A stretch of DNA of 64,000 bases from Acidimicrobiales bacterium (GTDB lineage: Bacteria; Actinomycetota; Acidimicrobiia; Acidimicrobiales; UBA8190): assembly GCA_035531755.1 (NCBI GenBank), contig DATKSK010000054.1, positions 1 to 64,000 of the forward strand, read 5' to 3'. The position numbers and the translations under genes are program-made. Positions 25,675-34,896 of the stretch are shown one piece after another. Each line of letters opens with the position of its first letter. Position 1 is the first letter of the stretch. Below the pieces are notes generated by a model, which did no database searches, was not told the DNA's origin, and saw nothing but the letters and a program-made list of their open reading frames with translations.

Positions 25675-26125
25675 CGTGATCCGGGCGGGCGTCGCCGTGG
25701 CGCCGCCGGTGCGCCATGGCCTTGGCGGCGCCCCAGGCGATGGCCGGCTCGGCCAGGGCCGGGTCCACGGCGGCCAGCGACGCCGGGGTCAGCGCGTAGA
25801 CGTCCGAGGGAAAGCGCTCCTGCGCGAACCGGTCGCGCTCGACGGGCGGCACCCCCGCGGCGCGCAACACCGCCGTGGGATGGTCGGCGGCGGCCCGCAG
25901 CACCGCCAACGGGGTCGAGTGCTGGGAGTCGACGTCCGCACCGAGCAGCGCCCGCAGGGCGTCGCCCACCTCGTCGCCGGCCCGGTGGCCGGCCGCCTCG
26001 GCCTGCGCCAGCACCGCCCGCCGGTCGGGGGCGCCGGCCGGCAGGACGCCGTCCACGCACCGCACCACCCAGCCCGGCACGGCGGCGGCGACGCGCTCGG
26101 CCAGCAGCGCACCGACGTCCGCCAA
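25667..26125 (-). CDS. Conserved-looking protein of unknown function
   Basis: About 152 residues. No motif that I recognise; the protein is helical and Ala-rich, with a segment DALRALLGADVDSQHSTPL and a C-terminal helix ending AMAHRRRHGDARP. The start is uncertain: no ATG or GTG is available after the preceding stop, so TTG 26125 or a CTG overlapping the stop at 26162-26164 must serve. It ends the hemQ-larE-NIL operon. The coupled position suggests a conserved partner of larE or the NIL protein. Confidence 0.5.
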   Translation of the reverse strand: MADVGALLAERVAAAVPGWVVRCVDGVLPAGAPDRRAVLAQAEAAGHRAGDEVGDALRALLGADVDSQHSTPLAVLRAAADHPTAVLRAAGVPPVERDRFAQERFPSDVYALTPASLAAVDPALAEPAIAWGAAKAMAHRRRHGDARPDHGS

Positions 26126-26160
26126 CAGCCTGTCGGGATCCGAGGTCCCGGTCCCGGGTG

Positions 26161-26400
26161 TCAGCTCTCCACCACGTCGCCGAGGAGGTCGACGCGCACG
26201 CCCTGCGTCCGCAGCCACGCCAGGGCCTCCTCGACGTCGACCGGCTCGCCCTCGATCTCGCACACGATCCACCCCTCGTGGTCGTCGACGTTGGCCCGGC
26301 GGATGTTGGGCTCCACGTTGTGCTCGCGCACGAGCTGGGCCATGAACGGCCGGCGCACGAGGTCTTCGGGGAACGTGAGCTTCACCCGGACGTCGATCAT
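26161..26400 (-). CDS. NIL-domain (ACT-like) small protein
   Basis: 79 residues forming one ferredoxin-like NIL/ACT domain: VKLTFPEDLVRRPFMAQLV, then NIRRANVDDHEGWIVCEI. Such domains bind small ligands such as methionine or sulfur compounds at the C-terminus of MetN and beside sulfur-insertion enzymes. Its ATG overlaps the larE TGA by 4 bases, so it is co-translated with LarE and may carry or sense the sulfur substrate. Free-standing NIL proteins have been linked to sulfur or homocysteine pathways in other microbes. Confidence 0.75.
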   Translation of the reverse strand: MIDVRVKLTFPEDLVRRPFMAQLVREHNVEPNIRRANVDDHEGWIVCEIEGEPVDVEEALAWLRTQGVRVDLLGDVVES

Positions 26401-27278
26401 GTCGCTCCTTGTGGCGCGCCCCGGCCGGCGGCGCCGGCGACGGAGAGCGCCTGGTTGAGGTTTCCCGACCGGAAGCCCTCGAGGTCGAGCGCCACGTAGC
26501 GGTACCCGGCGCCGCGCACCGCCTGCACCACCTCGACGCGCCGCTCCACGGCGGTCGCCAGGTCGTCCCCCTCGAGCTCCACGCGCGCCAGGTCGCCGTA
26601 GTGCCGCACGCGCAGCTGCCCGAACCCGAGGGCGCGCAGGGCCGACTCGGCGGCGGCCACGGTGGTGAGCGTGCCAAGGGTCACGGGCGTGCCGTAGGGC
26701 ACGCGCGACGCCAGGCAGGCGGCGGCGGGCTTGTCCCACGTCCGCAGCCCCAGATGCCGGGCCACGGCACGCACGTCCGCCTTGGTCAGCCCGGCCGAGA
26801 CCAGGGGAAAGCGCGCCCCGCGCTCGGCGGCGGCCCGCTGGCCCGGGCGGTGGTCACCGAGGTCGTCGAGGTTCACGCCGAGGAGCACGGTGGCCGACTC
26901 GGCGGCGGCCAACGGCGCCAGGGCGGACAGCAGGCTCGCCTTGCAGTGGTAGCAGCGGTCGCCGTCGTTGGCCGCGTAGGCGGCGACGTCGAGCTCGCCG
27001 GTGCGCACCCGGCGCCAGCGCAGGCCCCACTCGGCGGCGAGCGCCTCGCAGTCGGCGAGCTCTTCTGGCGCGAGCGACGGTGACACGGCCGTGACGCACA
27101 GCACGCGCCGGGCACCGAGGACGTCGGTGGCCACGCGCGCCACGAGGGCCGAGTCCGCCCCGCCGCTGAAGGCCACCACGGCGCGGCCGATCGAGGCGAC
27201 CTCGGCGCGCAGCGCCCCGAGGGCGGCGCCCACCCTGCGGGCGTCGGTGCGGGCGTCCGAGGGCGCGTCAGAGGACAC
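26397..27278 (-). CDS. larE: ATP-dependent sacrificial sulfur transferase LarE
   Basis: 293 residues. PP-loop SGGADS at residues 38-43, CYHCK near 110, DDLGDHRPGQ and the sulfur-donor region ACLASR with its Cys match LarE, which adenylates P2CMN and donates its own Cys sulfur to build the nickel-pincer nucleotide of lactate racemase-like enzymes. LarB, LarC and LarA are not in the window. GTG start overlaps the hemQ 3' end by 11 bases. A generic ATP-dependent sulfurtransferase role is possible if no nickel-pincer enzyme exists in the genome. Confidence 0.88.
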   Translation of the reverse strand: MSSDAPSDARTDARRVGAALGALRAEVASIGRAVVAFSGGADSALVARVATDVLGARRVLCVTAVSPSLAPEELADCEALAAEWGLRWRRVRTGELDVAAYAANDGDRCYHCKASLLSALAPLAAAESATVLLGVNLDDLGDHRPGQRAAAERGARFPLVSAGLTKADVRAVARHLGLRTWDKPAAACLASRVPYGTPVTLGTLTTVAAAESALRALGFGQLRVRHYGDLARVELEGDDLATAVERRVEVVQAVRGAGYRYVALDLEGFRSGNLNQALSVAGAAGRGAPQGAT

Positions 27279-27969
27279 TGTCGAGCACGTCCTCGATCTC
27301 GGCCACCATCCCGGTCCAGAACGGCCCGAACTCGGCGTAGTGCGCCGAGGCCTCGTCGAAGCGCATCTGGTAGACGCACTCCTTCAGGTCGTCGGGGTGC
27401 GTGCCGAACAGCGTCACGCCCCACTCCCAGTCGTCGAGCCCGGTCGACCCCGTGATGAGCTGCAGGATGCGCCCGTGGAACGTCCGGCCGACGGCACCGT
27501 GGCCGAGCATGAGCGCCTTGCGCTCGTCGAATCCCAGCGCGTACCAGTTGTGCTCTGCGCTGCGGCGTTTCGACATCGGGTAGAAGCAGAACGCCGGCTT
27601 GTCCTTCGGCGGCAGGGTCGGGTACAGGCGGGCCTGCAGCATCTCCTCGGGCATGCCCTGCGCGTACTCGGACACCTCGGTGAGCGAGACGTACGACCCG
27701 ACCACCTCGAAGCCCGCGGCGCGCAGCGCGCTCTGCAGGGCCCGCAGGCGCCACATGTCGGGCCCGAGCACCATCACGGCCACGTCGGCCTTGTGCCCGA
27801 GCAGCGACGCCGTCACCACCTGGTCACCGGCCGACCGGGCGTCCTCGACGGCCCGCACGACGGCCTCGGCGTCCACCGCCGGGCCCGCCCGCACGAAGAG
27901 ATGGAGGACGCCCCACCCGACGGTCGGGCCGACGAGGTCCGGTGCGGGTCGACCGCCGGGGATGGCCAC
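27268..27969 (-). CDS. hemQ: Coproheme decarboxylase HemQ (chlorite dismutase family)
   Basis: 233 residues. The YPMSKRR segment carries the Tyr and Lys known from HemQ catalysis, followed by NWYALGFDERKALMLGHG, GRTFHGRILQLITGSTG with the heme-side His, and DDWEWGVTLFG. It converts coproheme to heme b with hydrogen peroxide in the coproporphyrin-dependent pathway used by Actinobacteria and Firmicutes. Start GTG 27969 is chosen because TACACT lies 6 bases upstream and residues before it are absent from the family. First gene of the hemQ-larE-NIL-unknown operon. Confidence 0.93.
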   Translation of the reverse strand: MAIPGGRPAPDLVGPTVGWGVLHLFVRAGPAVDAEAVVRAVEDARSAGDQVVTASLLGHKADVAVMVLGPDMWRLRALQSALRAAGFEVVGSYVSLTEVSEYAQGMPEEMLQARLYPTLPPKDKPAFCFYPMSKRRSAEHNWYALGFDERKALMLGHGAVGRTFHGRILQLITGSTGLDDWEWGVTLFGTHPDDLKECVYQMRFDEASAHYAEFGPFWTGMVAEIEDVLDSVL

Positions 27970-27975
27970 GGCCCC

Positions 27976-27981
27976 AGTGTA
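27976..27981 (-). promoter_or_regulatory. -10 box TACACT for hemQ (leaderless start)
   Basis: TACACT lies 6 bases before the hemQ GTG, right after the groEL terminator hairpin, so hemQ starts a new transcript without a leader. Confidence 0.5.
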
Positions 27982-27989
27982 GGAAACGA

Positions 27990-28019
27990 CCGAGGGGCGC
28001 CCGGTCGGGCGCCCCTCGG
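27990..28019 (-). terminator. Strong GC hairpin downstream of groEL
   Basis: CCGAGGGGCGCCCG and CGGGCGCCCCTCGG form a perfect 14-bp stem with a 2-base loop, located 58 bases after the groEL stop. On the minus strand it is followed by TCGTTTCC, a short T-containing tract. It should end groEL transcription before the hemQ promoter. Confidence 0.75.
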
Positions 28020-28077
28020 CAACACGGATCCCACGGTGGTGGCCGGGCACCGAGGCCCGGGCCGCCACCCCGGTGGA

Positions 28078-29818
<1,741 letters not shown>

Positions 29819-29869
29819 ACCACGGGCCCGGGGGCCGCGCAACCGCCGGCCGCCCCGGAGGGCCGGGCC

Positions 29870-30145
29870 TCAGCCCCCGGCGACGGCGGGGACGATCGAC
29901 AGCGTCTGGCCGGCGGTGACCGGCGTGTCGAGCCCGTCGAGGAAGCGCACGTCCTCGTCGGCGAGGAAGACGTTCACGAAACGGCGCAGGGACCCGTCCT
30001 CGTCGAAGAGCCGGTCGCCGAACCCGGGGTGGGCGGCGTCGAGCGCCTTCAGGACGGCTCCCACCGTGGCCCCCTCCACCGGGACCTGGGCCGAACCCCC
30101 GGTGAGGGTGCGCAGCTGGGCCGGGATGCGGACGGTCACGCTCAC
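29870..30145 (-). CDS. MoaD/ThiS-family sulfur-carrier protein
   Basis: 91 residues of ubiquitin-like beta-grasp fold (MSVTVRIPAQLRTLTGG at the start, VNVFLADEDVRFL in the middle) ending in AVAGG. The exposed C-terminal Gly-Gly is the adenylation and thiocarboxylation site of sulfur carriers. Its GTG overlaps the stop of the thrC-like gene by 4 bases, so both are made together under the upstream SAM riboswitch. This points to sulfur delivery for methionine-related synthesis rather than molybdopterin or thiamine; no moaE or thiG is nearby. The activating E1-like protein is not in the window. Confidence 0.85.
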   Translation of the reverse strand: MSVTVRIPAQLRTLTGGSAQVPVEGATVGAVLKALDAAHPGFGDRLFDEDGSLRRFVNVFLADEDVRFLDGLDTPVTAGQTLSIVPAVAGG

Positions 30146-31398
30146 GGCCGGCCCCCGTCCACGTCGGCGTCGACGTCCACGGCTTCGTGGAAGGCGTCGA
30201 GGGTCGGGGCGATCGTGGCCGTGGGGCCCACGGTCGGGACGAGCGCCTCCACCGTCTTCAGGCCGTGACCCGTGATGTAGGCGACGACGCGCTCGTCGCG
30301 CCGCACCACGCCCTGGCCGGCCAGCTTGGCCAGGGTGGCGACGGTGACGCCCCCGGCGGTCTCGGCGAAGATCCCCTCGGTCCGGGCGAGCAGGCGGATC
30401 CCGTCGATGATCTCGTCGTCGGTCACGGCCTCGAGCGCCCCGCCGCTGGTGCGCACGGTCTGCAGGGCGTACCAGCCGTCGGCGGGGTTGCCGATGGCGA
30501 GGGACTTGGCGATGGTGTGGGGCCGCACCGGCCGGATGGCGTCGCTCCCCTCGGCGAACGCCGTCGCCACCGGTGAGCACCCCGCCGCCTGGGCGCCCGA
30601 CACCCGCACGTGGGGCTCCTCGTCGAGCAGCCCCACGGCGTGCAGCTCGGTGAAGCCCTTGGCGATCTTGGTGAGCTGGCTGCCCGAGGCCACCGGCACG
30701 ACCACGTGGTCCGGCGCCTGCCAGCCGAGCTGCTCGGCCACCTCGAAGGCGAGGGTCTTGGACCCCTCGGCGTAGTAGGTGCGCACGTTGACGTTGACGA
30801 ACGCCCACGACGGGTGATCGCTGGTGAGCTCGGCGCACAGCCGGTTGACGTCGTCGTAGGTGCCCTCCACCGCCACCACGTGGCCGCCGTAGACGGCCGT
30901 GGTCACGACCTTCGCCACTTCGAGGTCGCGGGGGATGAACACCACCGACACCATGCCGGCGCGCGCCGCGTGGGCGGCCACCGAGTTCGCCAGGTTGCCG
31001 GTGGAGGCGCACGCCGCCACCTTGAACCCGAGCTGGCGGGCCTTGGTGAGGGCCACCGACACCACGCGGTCCTTGAACGAGCCCGTGGGGTTGGCGGTGT
31101 CGTTCTTCAGCCACAGCTCGCCCAGCCCGAGCTCGGCGGCCAGGCGGTCGGCCCGCACCAGGGGGGTGCAGCCGGTGCCGAGGTCGATGGGCGCGGGGTC
31201 CGACACCGGCAGGAGCGAGGCGTAGCGCCAGATCGTCTGGGGGCCGGCCGCGATCTCGGCCCGGGTCACCGACGCCCGCAGGGCCTCGTAGTCGTAGGCC
31301 ACCTCGAGGGGCCCGAAGCAGTAGTCACAGACGTGCAGCGCCTCCGCGGGGTAGGCGCGCCCGCATTCCCGGCAGCGGAGCCCGGTGACGAATCCCAC
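30142..31398 (-). CDS. Threonine synthase-like PLP enzyme with N-terminal zinc ribbon (possible homocysteine synthase)
   Basis: 418 residues from GTG 31398. An N-terminal zinc ribbon (CRECG and CDYC pairs) precedes a fold-type II PLP domain with the cofactor Lys in NPTGSFKDR and substrate loop CASTGNLANS. The PLP-phosphate loop reads VASGSQLTK rather than the GNxGN of hom-thrC-thrB operon enzymes. Substrate should be O-phospho-L-homoserine. Coupling to a GG-tailed sulfur carrier and control by a SAM-I riboswitch suggest sulfur, not water, may be the nucleophile, giving homocysteine. A plain threonine synthase remains possible. GTG is preferred to ATG 31404 because the ribosome site AGGAGG is 7 bases from GTG but only 1 base from the ATG. 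Confidence 0.85.
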   Translation of the reverse strand: MGFVTGLRCRECGRAYPAEALHVCDYCFGPLEVAYDYEALRASVTRAEIAAGPQTIWRYASLLPVSDPAPIDLGTGCTPLVRADRLAAELGLGELWLKNDTANPTGSFKDRVVSVALTKARQLGFKVAACASTGNLANSVAAHAARAGMVSVVFIPRDLEVAKVVTTAVYGGHVVAVEGTYDDVNRLCAELTSDHPSWAFVNVNVRTYYAEGSKTLAFEVAEQLGWQAPDHVVVPVASGSQLTKIAKGFTELHAVGLLDEEPHVRVSGAQAAGCSPVATAFAEGSDAIRPVRPHTIAKSLAIGNPADGWYALQTVRTSGGALEAVTDDEIIDGIRLLARTEGIFAETAGGVTVATLAKLAGQGVVRRDERVVAYITGHGLKTVEALVPTVGPTATIAPTLDAFHEAVDVDADVDGGRP

Positions 31399-31403
31399 GA
31401 ACA

Positions 31404-31513
31404 TTCCTCCTCATCGCTCGGGCATTGGCACCTGGCGTCCCACCTCGATGGCGAGATGCGCTGGTTGCCGCGGCGTCACAGGGCCCGTCCCTCAGCCGCT
31501 CTGGATGATCCCT
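31404..31513 (-). ncRNA. SAM-I (S-box) riboswitch
   Basis: On the minus strand the S-box consensus blocks occur in order: TCATC (31504-31508, P1 5' arm), AGAGCGGCTGAGGGAC, GGGCCC with TGTGA, GCGGCAACC (31463-31471), GGTGCCAA (31425-31432) and GATGAGG (31409-31415, P1 3' arm). The last arm runs into GAGGAGGA, the Shine-Dalgarno sequence of the thrC-like gene. SAM binding stabilises P1 and would therefore hide the ribosome site, so control is probably translational. No expression-platform terminator is seen. Confidence 0.9.
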
Positions 31514-31575
31514 CCATGGTGGACCAGGACGGCGCCCTCGTCAATGCAGGGGGGCGCGGGGGCGCCCCCGCCGGA

Positions 31576-32445
31576 ATGGGGGATGATCGGGACGTGGCCA
31601 CCGCCTCGAACCCGCCGCCCCCGGACCTCCGGACCACGGACCTCCGGACCACGGACCACCGTGACTACGAGCCGGCCCGCCTGGCCGCGGCGCGTGGCGA
31701 GCGCCGGGTGGCCGTGTGCGTGCCGGCTCGCAACGAGGCCCCCACGGTGGGCGCCATCGTGGCCGTAGTGCGGGCCACGCTGTGTGCCGCCGGGGGCGGG
31801 GTCGACCTCGTCGACGAGGTCCTCGTGGTGGACGACGGCTCCGAGGACGGCACCGGGGCGGTCGCCCGGCGCGCCGGGGCGCGCGTCGTCACGACGCGCC
31901 CGGGCGGGGCGGGCAAGGGCGAGGCCATGGCGGTGGCGGTGGCGGAGACCGAGGCCGAGCTGCTCGTCTTCCTCGACGCCGACGTCGAGAACTTCGGCCC
32001 CCACTTCGTCACGGGACTGCTCGGCCCCCTGCTGGCGTCGCCCGCGGCGGGGGAGCCCGACGTGGCGCTCGTGAAGGGTTTCTACGAGCGCCCGCTGCAC
32101 GGCGAGCCCGGCGGCGGCGGGCGGGTGACCGAGCTCGTCGCCCGCCCCCTGATCGACCTGCTGTTCCCGCTCCTCGGGGGGGTGCGCCAGCCCCTCGCCG
32201 GGGAGACGGCCGTGCCCCGCACGGTCCTCGACAAGACGGGCCTCGCCCCCGGGTACGGCGTGGAGCTGGGGCTGCTCGTCGACGTGGCCGACCACTTCGG
32301 CGCCGACCACATCGCCCAGGTCGACCTGGGGGTGCGCATCCACCGCAACCGGCCACTGGGCGAGCTGCGCGCCCAGGCGACCGACGTCCTGCGGGCCGCG
32401 CTCGTGCGGGCCGGGGTGGCGCCCCCGGGCCACGACGGTCGCTGA
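31576..32445 (+). CDS. gpgS: Glucosyl-3-phosphoglycerate synthase
   Basis: 289 residues from ATG 31576; GTG 31594 and ATG 31516 are alternatives. GT-A glycosyltransferase fold of family GT81: VCVPARNEAPTVGAIV, VVDDGSEDGT, the metal-binding DAD in VFLDADVENFG, then VKGFYERPL, PLAGETAVPR and GYGVELGLLVD. It transfers glucose from a nucleotide sugar to 3-phosphoglycerate, the first step to glucosylglycerate and methylglucose lipopolysaccharide primers. A 15-base repeat near the start encodes DLRTT twice. Close to otsA/otsB, it belongs to a compatible-solute/storage-sugar neighbourhood. Confidence 0.9.
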   Translation: MGDDRDVATASNPPPPDLRTTDLRTTDHRDYEPARLAAARGERRVAVCVPARNEAPTVGAIVAVVRATLCAAGGGVDLVDEVLVVDDGSEDGTGAVARRAGARVVTTRPGGAGKGEAMAVAVAETEAELLVFLDADVENFGPHFVTGLLGPLLASPAAGEPDVALVKGFYERPLHGEPGGGGRVTELVARPLIDLLFPLLGGVRQPLAGETAVPRTVLDKTGLAPGYGVELGLLVDVADHFGADHIAQVDLGVRIHRNRPLGELRAQATDVLRAALVRAGVAPPGHDGR

Positions 32446-32470
32446 GTCACCGGGGCCGGCGGGCGGGCCC

Positions 32471-32520
32471 GGGGCGCTCACGCGCCGGGGGGCGCGGGGC
32501 GCTCACGCGCCGGGGGGCGC
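32471..32520. repeat. Perfect 25-base tandem duplication
   Basis: Two identical adjacent copies of a 25-base unit starting ggggcgctcacgcgccgg sit between the convergent gpgS and MFS genes. Each copy contains the GGCGCGTGAGCGCC-like inverted sequence, so the RNA could fold. It may be part of a bidirectional terminator together with CGATCCGGA/TCCGGATCG arms at 32525-32533 and 32569-32577. Confidence 0.8.
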
Positions 32521-32563
32521 GGCGTCGATCCGGACCGCGGCTGACGCGCCGGAAGAACGTGCG

Positions 32564-34231
32564 TCACTCCGGATCGCAGGCGAGCTCGGGCACCCGCACC
32601 CGGGCGCGCCGGGCGTCGCGGCCCGATCGCCCCGGCCCGCCGGGACCGGGGACCGTGCCGGCGGAACCGGCGCCGACGGGGAGCGGCGACGCGGGGGGCG
32701 AGGGCATCAGGGCGGCTGCACCCGCCGGGACGACGCCGTCGACGACGCCGTCGACGACGGGCACGGCGTGCGAGCCGGCGAGGACGGAGGCCGCGCCGGC
32801 GACCACCCCACCCCGGCGGGGGAGCACCAGGGCCACGACCGCGCCGGCGCCGACCACGGCCACCCCGACCCACACCGCCGGGCGCAGGCCGGCGACGTAG
32901 GCGGGGCCGCTCGCGTAGCCGCCCCGGGCCGAGAACACCGCCCCCAGCACGGCGATGCCGAGCACACCCCCGATCTCCCGGAAGGCGCCGTTGGCGCCCG
33001 AGGCGACGCCTTCCTGCTCGGGCGGCACCGAGGACAGCACGACCGACGCCAGGGGCACGAAGAACAAGGCCATCCCGACGCCCGACAGCACGAACGGCAT
33101 CCACAGCGCGCCGTAGCCGACGGTCGGTCGCGTCTCGAGCGCCAGCCACGCCAGGCCCGCGGCCTGCAGGGCCAGTCCGACGGCGAGGACCGGCCGACCC
33201 CCGAACCGCTGGGCCAGGGCGGCGGCCACCGGGGCCATCAGCATGGGCATGCCCGTCCACGGCAGGACGCGCAGCCCGGCGGCGAACGGCGAGTAGTGCT
33301 GCACCACCTGGAGGAACTGCGACAGGAAGAAGATCGAGCCGAACATCCCGAAGCTCATGAACATCGCCACCACGTTGACGGCCGAGAACGAGCGGCTGCG
33401 GAACAGCCGCAGCGGGAGCATGGGGCTGGCGGCGCGCTGCTCCCACGCCACGAACCCCGCCAGCCCGAAGGCGCCGGCGGCGAACGACGCCAGGACCCCC
33501 GGGCTGGTCCAGCCGTGGGCGTTGGCGCGCACGAGGCCGAGGACGACGCCGAGGAGCCCGGCGGTGGCGAGCACCACGCCGCCGACGTCGAGCGGCTGGC
33601 GCGGGCCGGAGGACTCCGCCAGGCGCCAGCGGGCGAGGCCGAGGAGCACGATCCCCACGGGCACGTTGATCCAGAAGATGGACTGCCACGACCACCCGCT
33701 CGTCACCGCCCCGCCAACGAGAGGGCCGGCGGCCACGGCGATCCCGCCGATGGCGCCCCACACGCCGAGCGCCTGGTTGCGCCGCTCGGGGGATACCGCC
33801 GCCGACAGCAGGGTCAGCGACAGCGGCATCACGAGGGCGCCGCCCGCGCCCTGCACGGCGCGCGCCGTGACCAGCCAGCCGATCGACGGCGACAGGGCGG
33901 CGGCGGCCGAGGCCACCGTGAAGACCGTGAGCCCGACGCCGAACAGGCGCCGGCGCCCGAAGCGGTCCCCGAGGGCGGCCCCCGTGAGGAGCAGGACGGC
34001 GAAGGTGAGGGTGTAGGCGTTGACGGTCCACTCGAGCCCGGCCAGCCCGGCGTGGAGATGGTCCTTGATCACGGGCAGGGCCGTGGTCACCACCAGGTTG
34101 TCGAGGGTCGCCATGAACAGCGCCAGGGAGGTGATGACGACGGCCCAGGCCGCCGCGCCGCGGGCCGTGCTGGGTGCCCGGTCCGGTGACGCCGAGCCGA
34201 CTAGTGAGTGATTACTAGCTTGGGTGGGCAT
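32564..34231 (-). CDS. DHA2-family MFS drug efflux transporter
   Basis: 555 residues with about 14 membrane helices. Signature motifs are TLDNLVVTTALPVI in helix 1 (motif D1), the loop GDRFGRRRLFGVGL (motif A), ARAVQGAGGALVMP (motif B) and GPLVGGAVTSGWSWQSIFWINVPVG (antiporter motif C region). It exports hydrophobic compounds by proton antiport, as QacA/EmrB relatives do. The C-terminal ~70 residues are a disordered Gly/Pro-rich tail. It lies 32 bases after tetR on the same strand and has GGAAGGGG upstream of its ATG. A TetR operator copy lies inside codons 5-10. Confidence 0.92.
   Translation of the reverse strand: MPTQASNHSLVGSASPDRAPSTARGAAAWAVVITSLALFMATLDNLVVTTALPVIKDHLHAGLAGLEWTVNAYTLTFAVLLLTGAALGDRFGRRRLFGVGLTVFTVASAAAALSPSIGWLVTARAVQGAGGALVMPLSLTLLSAAVSPERRNQALGVWGAIGGIAVAAGPLVGGAVTSGWSWQSIFWINVPVGIVLLGLARWRLAESSGPRQPLDVGGVVLATAGLLGVVLGLVRANAHGWTSPGVLASFAAGAFGLAGFVAWEQRAASPMLPLRLFRSRSFSAVNVVAMFMSFGMFGSIFFLSQFLQVVQHYSPFAAGLRVLPWTGMPMLMAPVAAALAQRFGGRPVLAVGLALQAAGLAWLALETRPTVGYGALWMPFVLSGVGMALFFVPLASVVLSSVPPEQEGVASGANGAFREIGGVLGIAVLGAVFSARGGYASGPAYVAGLRPAVWVGVAVVGAGAVVALVLPRRGGVVAGAASVLAGSHAVPVVDGVVDGVVPAGAAALMPSPPASPLPVGAGSAGTVPGPGGPGRSGRDARRARVRVPELACDPE
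34201..34218. promoter_or_regulatory. TetR operator copy within the MFS coding start
   Basis: CTAGTGAGTGATTACTAG is an imperfect 18-base palindrome sharing AGTGAGTGA-NN-ACTA with the site in the tetR promoter. It lies 14-31 bases inside the MFS gene, where bound repressor could block elongation. Confidence 0.7.
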
Positions 34232-34263
34232 GGGATCCCCTTCCGATGGCGGCAGCAGGTGGG

Positions 34264-34860
34264 TCAGGACGTCGCCCGATGGTGGGCGAAGACGTGCTCG
34301 GGGTCGGCCTGGCAGGCCCGGGCCCAGGACTCGTCGAGCGCGGCGGCGTCGATCGCCGCCACCACGTTCAGCAGCATCCCCTGGGCGAAGAAGGCACGCA
34401 CGTCGTCCTCGGGCAGCCCGGTCAGCTGCCCCACGATGGTCCACAGGCGCCGGAACCCCTCGCGGGCGGCCCGACGGATCTCCTCGTCCGCGGACGCCGC
34501 GTAGGCGTGCAGCTGCACCAGGAGCAGATCGCGCTCGCTCAACAGCTCCTTGTAGGCCTCCCCCATGGCGGCCATGGCGTCGATGCCCGACAGGCCGTCG
34601 GCCGCGGTCCGGAAGGTGGCCTCGATGCGGGCGTGCATGAGCTCCATGGTGGCGACGAACAGCTCGCGCTTGGTCCCGAAGAGCCGGAAGACGTAGGGCT
34701 GGGAGATCTCGGCGCGTGCCGCGATGGCCTCCGTCGAGGTGCCGGCGTAGCCGCCCTTGGCGAACTCCGCCATGGCCGCCCGCAGCACCGACGCCCGGCG
34801 CTCGTCGGCCGTCTGGCGCAGAGCGCCCGAGCCCCTCACCGTGCCCGCAGCCGTCGTCAC
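34264..34860 (-). CDS. TetR-family repressor
   Basis: 198 residues from GTG 34860. N-terminal helix-turn-helix ~18-62: RRASVLRAAMAEFAKGGYAGTS, then IAARAEISQPYVFRLFGTKREL. The remaining ~130 residues form the all-helical ligand-binding and dimer domain. It should repress itself and the downstream MFS exporter, released by an exported compound. GTG 34860 is preferred over GTG 34881 because the longer form would start inside the operator/promoter, whereas 34860 lies 7 bases after the -10 box. Confidence 0.92.
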   Translation of the reverse strand: MTTAAGTVRGSGALRQTADERRASVLRAAMAEFAKGGYAGTSTEAIAARAEISQPYVFRLFGTKRELFVATMELMHARIEATFRTAADGLSGIDAMAAMGEAYKELLSERDLLLVQLHAYAASADEEIRRAAREGFRRLWTIVGQLTGLPEDDVRAFFAQGMLLNVVAAIDAAALDESWARACQADPEHVFAHHRATS

Positions 34861-34867
34861 GAGGACT

Positions 34868-34896
34868 AAGTTAGTGGTCACTCACTTTATTGTCAA
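34868..34896 (-). promoter_or_regulatory. tetR promoter with palindromic operator between -35 and -10
   Basis: On the minus strand TTGACA (34891-34896), a 17-base spacer and TAACTT (34868-34873) make a near-consensus promoter; GTG follows 7 bases later, so the mRNA is leaderless. The operator AAAGTGAGTGACCACTAA (34871-34888) fills the spacer, as expected for autorepression. The -35 box lies inside the last codons of the glycerate kinase gene. Confidence 0.85.

Noticed and set aside
32446-32577. Rho-independent terminator between gpgS and the MFS gene
   Set aside because: The inverted arms are 35 bases apart and no T tract follows; kept only as repeat and possible structure.
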